Both the position numbers and the translations under genes were made by a program. From NCBI GenBank assembly GCA_964019335.1, contig OZ025650.1:633001-697000 (forward strand): 64,000 nucleotides of DNA. The letters run 5' to 3'. The notes below the pieces were generated by a model, which made no database searches, was not told the origin of the DNA, and saw only the letters and a list, made by a program, of their open reading frames with translations. This DNA is from Diplonema japonicum. Taxonomy: Eukaryota > Euglenozoa > Diplonemea > Diplonemida > Diplonemidae. Numbering within the stretch: position 1 is the first letter of the stretch; each line of letters begins with the position of its first letter. Positions 62,454 to 64,000 of this stretch are shown piece after piece.

Positions 62454-62490
62454 AGGGCTAAATTCTGTACCCCTATTTTGAATTTTACCC
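62454..62490 (-). repeat. Right terminal inverted repeat
   Basis: 37 bp, exact reverse complement of 60534-60570; followed by AAAT, matching the base quartet before the left repeat. Confidence 0.9.
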
Positions 62491-62494
62491 AAAT

Positions 62495-62972
62495 AATAAT
62501 ATATAAAAAAAAAAACATTTAGTGTAACCATTAACAATTCGTTTTGCTTCTTCTTTTTTATTTTTTTTTTTACTCCCCCAAAAGTCTTAGAAAATGAAGT
62601 GAAATAAAATAAAGTAGAATGAAAACGGAACGGAGAAACAGGTGGGATGTTACAGTTGAGTGCCTTCTTCCGTTTTTGTTCTAGGTTATTTTATACATGG
62701 TTTTCCAAATCCCCCCCCCCCCCTTTCCTGTATTGTGTTCCCTCTCTATTGTCCCCCCTCCATTTTTTAAACCTCATCCTCTGTTGCCCCCCACCCTCCA
62801 ACTTCCCTTTGCCACTTGTTCCTGTTTTTTTTTTTTTTTTTTTTTTTTTTCTTCTTACCTCCGATTATTCTTCCTCATGGGGGGTAAGAAATATCTTAAT
62901 TGTTATACAGACACCCCACACACTGCTGCACGCCAGTGCCCTTCCCACCCCTCCCTCCCTCCCTCCCCCTCA
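62495..62972. other. Spacer and leader of the second CSD gene
   Basis: Homopolymer runs with a strong T tract (about 62825-62851) and a (CCCT)n pyrimidine stretch (62947-62970) just before the ATG. Open frame upstream of the ATG is low-complexity and not coding. Confidence 0.5.
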
Positions 62973-64000
62973 ATGACGACCGAAGGGAAGGTGAAAAGCT
63001 GGAACCTCGCGAGGGGCTTCGGGTTTGTGGTGAACAACGATGGAGAGGATGAAGCGTTCGTGCACACGAGCAACATCGACGGCGGTGTCCTGATCGAAGG
63101 GAAGGTGGTCACATATGACACAAAGCCATCCGAGAGGAAGGTGAAGGGGGAAAGCAAGCTGGTGGCATACAACCTAGGCGGTGAAGGGTTCAAACCCAAG
63201 TCAGGCGTGAGAGGTCAACTCTCCGGCGTCGTTAAATCTTGGAAACACGGGAAACAGATGGGGTTCATAAAGGGTGACGACGGTGAGGTATGCATTGTCC
63301 CCTTTCCTTCAACCACCCTCAGGAAGTCTATGTACACGCGACCTCCTTCGGAGGAGGTTGTTTGAGAGAAGGCGCTCAAGTCTATTATGACTCTGAAGAT
63401 GTTAAGCATAAATCCCACCGAAAAGCTGCTGTGAATGTCTCAGGCGAAGGCGTCATCAAGGGCTCCATGAGCGGGTACGTCAAACGCTGGATTGCCGACA
63501 GGGGCTTTGGTTTCATTGAAGCGTCCGACGGCTGCCAGGTGTACGTGCACTGCAGCAGTATCTCCGACGGGCATCTTGTCGAAGGCAAAGAGGTTTACTT
63601 CAACATCACCGAAGAACAGTCAAAGAACGGCGACAAATTAGCCACACGAAAGGTTGGAATGGATCTCTCTGGCCCTGGTGTGAAAGACGGCCCCCCAATG
63701 CCAGGTTACCAACCTATGCAATACGACAGCGGGAAAGGCTCTTCCCACACACCTTACCAAGGCAAAGGCAACAAGGGAGGTAACAATCATGGCGGTGGTA
63801 AAGGAGGCAAGAACCAGGGTGGTGGTGGTGGCGGCGGTGGTGGTGGCGGTTACAACTCATATAACACATATAATCAGCAGTATTCACAGGGGTATGGTTA
63901 TGGGTATGGTGGAGCACCGGACCCATACTCATATGGCTACGGTTACGGGGGGCCATCATACCAGAAAGGCGGCGGAAAAGGAGGACATTACCACCACCAC
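62973..64000 (+). CDS. Triple cold-shock-domain protein, paralog 2 (3' end outside window)
   Basis: Exons 62973-63287 and 63323-64000 (open at the window edge), at least 331 residues. The 35-nt intron (GTATGC...CCTCAG, phase 0) lies inside the second CSD; unspliced the frame stops at 63365. Domains: EGKVKSWNLARGFGFVVNND with AFVHTS; SGVVKSWKHGKQMGFIKGDD with EVYVHATSFGGG; SGYVKRWIADRGFGFIEASD with VYVHCS. After DLSGPGV comes a Gly/Tyr/Lys/Gln-rich tail (GGGKGGKN, poly-Gly, YGYGYGGAPDPYSYGYG) typical of phase-separating RNA-binding proteins. It is clearly a duplicate of the gene at 59237, which lacks the intron. The stop codon is beyond 64000. Confidence 0.87.

Larger units (their letters stand above)
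60534..62490. mobile_element. 1957-bp DNA transposon with 37-bp TIRs
   Basis: Bounded by perfect 37-bp inverted repeats (60534-60570 and 62454-62490) and flanked by AAAT on both sides (60530-60533 and 62491-62494), a likely 4-bp target-site duplication. Inside, the minus strand holds pieces of a DDE-type transposase and the plus strand holds a retroelement-like fragment, the two facing each other. Composition is GC-richer than the surrounding spacer. It sits between the two triple-CSD paralogs. At least one stop breaks the transposase, so this copy is probably non-autonomous. The superfamily cannot be fixed by eye; a 4-bp duplication is uncommon among cut-and-paste elements. Confidence 0.8.

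Noticed and set aside
1-64000. CRISPR array, prokaryotic operon, phage or plasmid features
   Set aside because: No regularly spaced repeats, ribosome-binding sites or prokaryotic genes; introns and protein families are eukaryotic.
1-64000. Spliced-leader RNA, tRNA or rRNA genes
   Set aside because: Looked for cloverleaf strings, rRNA cores and the diplonemid-type leader exon as I remember it; none seen.

Overview
This 64 kb window is nuclear DNA from a protist eukaryote, most likely a euglenozoan and, among those, most like a diplonemid. The evidence is direct. A 92-residue protein at 51029-51307 is unmistakably kinetoplastid membrane protein-11 (KMP-11). All 26 intact protein genes and the one recognisable gene relic outside the transposon lie on the + strand, as in the polycistronic arrays of Euglenozoa. 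Many genes are preceded by long pyrimidine tracts ending in AG, the look of a spliced-leader acceptor. About 14 very short cis-introns (33-78 nt, mostly GTATG...AG) interrupt eight genes; kinetoplastids have almost none, whereas diplonemids and euglenids do. Spacers are packed with A, T, C and G homopolymers, while coding DNA is more balanced.

Layout. 1-12.3 kb: long homopolymer spacers around a prefoldin-like protein, a C-5 sterol desaturase, a frameshifted gene relic resembling RHS/Crinkler proteins, the ribosome-biogenesis helicase SPB4/DDX55 and two small diverged paralogs. 12.3-21 kb: a compact, homopolymer-poor block of metabolic genes with spacers of only tens to about 160 nt: an RlmI-like methyltransferase, an acyl-CoA synthetase, a coiled-coil protein, an HSL-type esterase, and a CoA synthase fused to an HD phosphohydrolase. 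21-25.6 kb: a four-span membrane protein, a protein ending in an atypical thioredoxin fold, and a small twin-CX3C protein. 25.9-42.2 kb: one uninterrupted reading frame of 5448 codons for a type I membrane protein with about 45 diverged 'CYK' repeats and a LamG-like insert. 43-60 kb: APC/C subunit CDC27, PPR-like and TPR proteins, a TBC-FYVE Rab GAP, KMP-11, several coiled-coil proteins, and a single-chain E2-like/UFD1/UBX/UBA protein. 59.2-64 kb: two triple cold-shock-domain RNA-binding paralogs separated by a 1957-bp DNA transposon with perfect 37-bp inverted repeats and an AAAT duplication; the second paralog runs off the window.

The genes do not form a metabolic operon; as in other euglenozoan arrays, neighbours are functionally mixed and are probably co-transcribed and then separated by trans-splicing and polyadenylation. 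Themes that recur are protein turnover (CDC27, the UFD1/UBX/UBA chimera), acyl-CoA/CoA/lipid chemistry (desaturase, acyl-CoA synthetase, esterase, CoA synthase), membrane/surface biology (giant repeat protein, tetraspan, TBC-FYVE) and RNA handling (SPB4, methyltransferase, PPR-like, cold-shock proteins). The strongest candidates for something new are the UFD1-UBX-UBA chimera, the CoA synthase-HD fusion, the giant CYK-repeat protein, the TIR transposon, and a covarying hairpin shared by the leaders of two genes.
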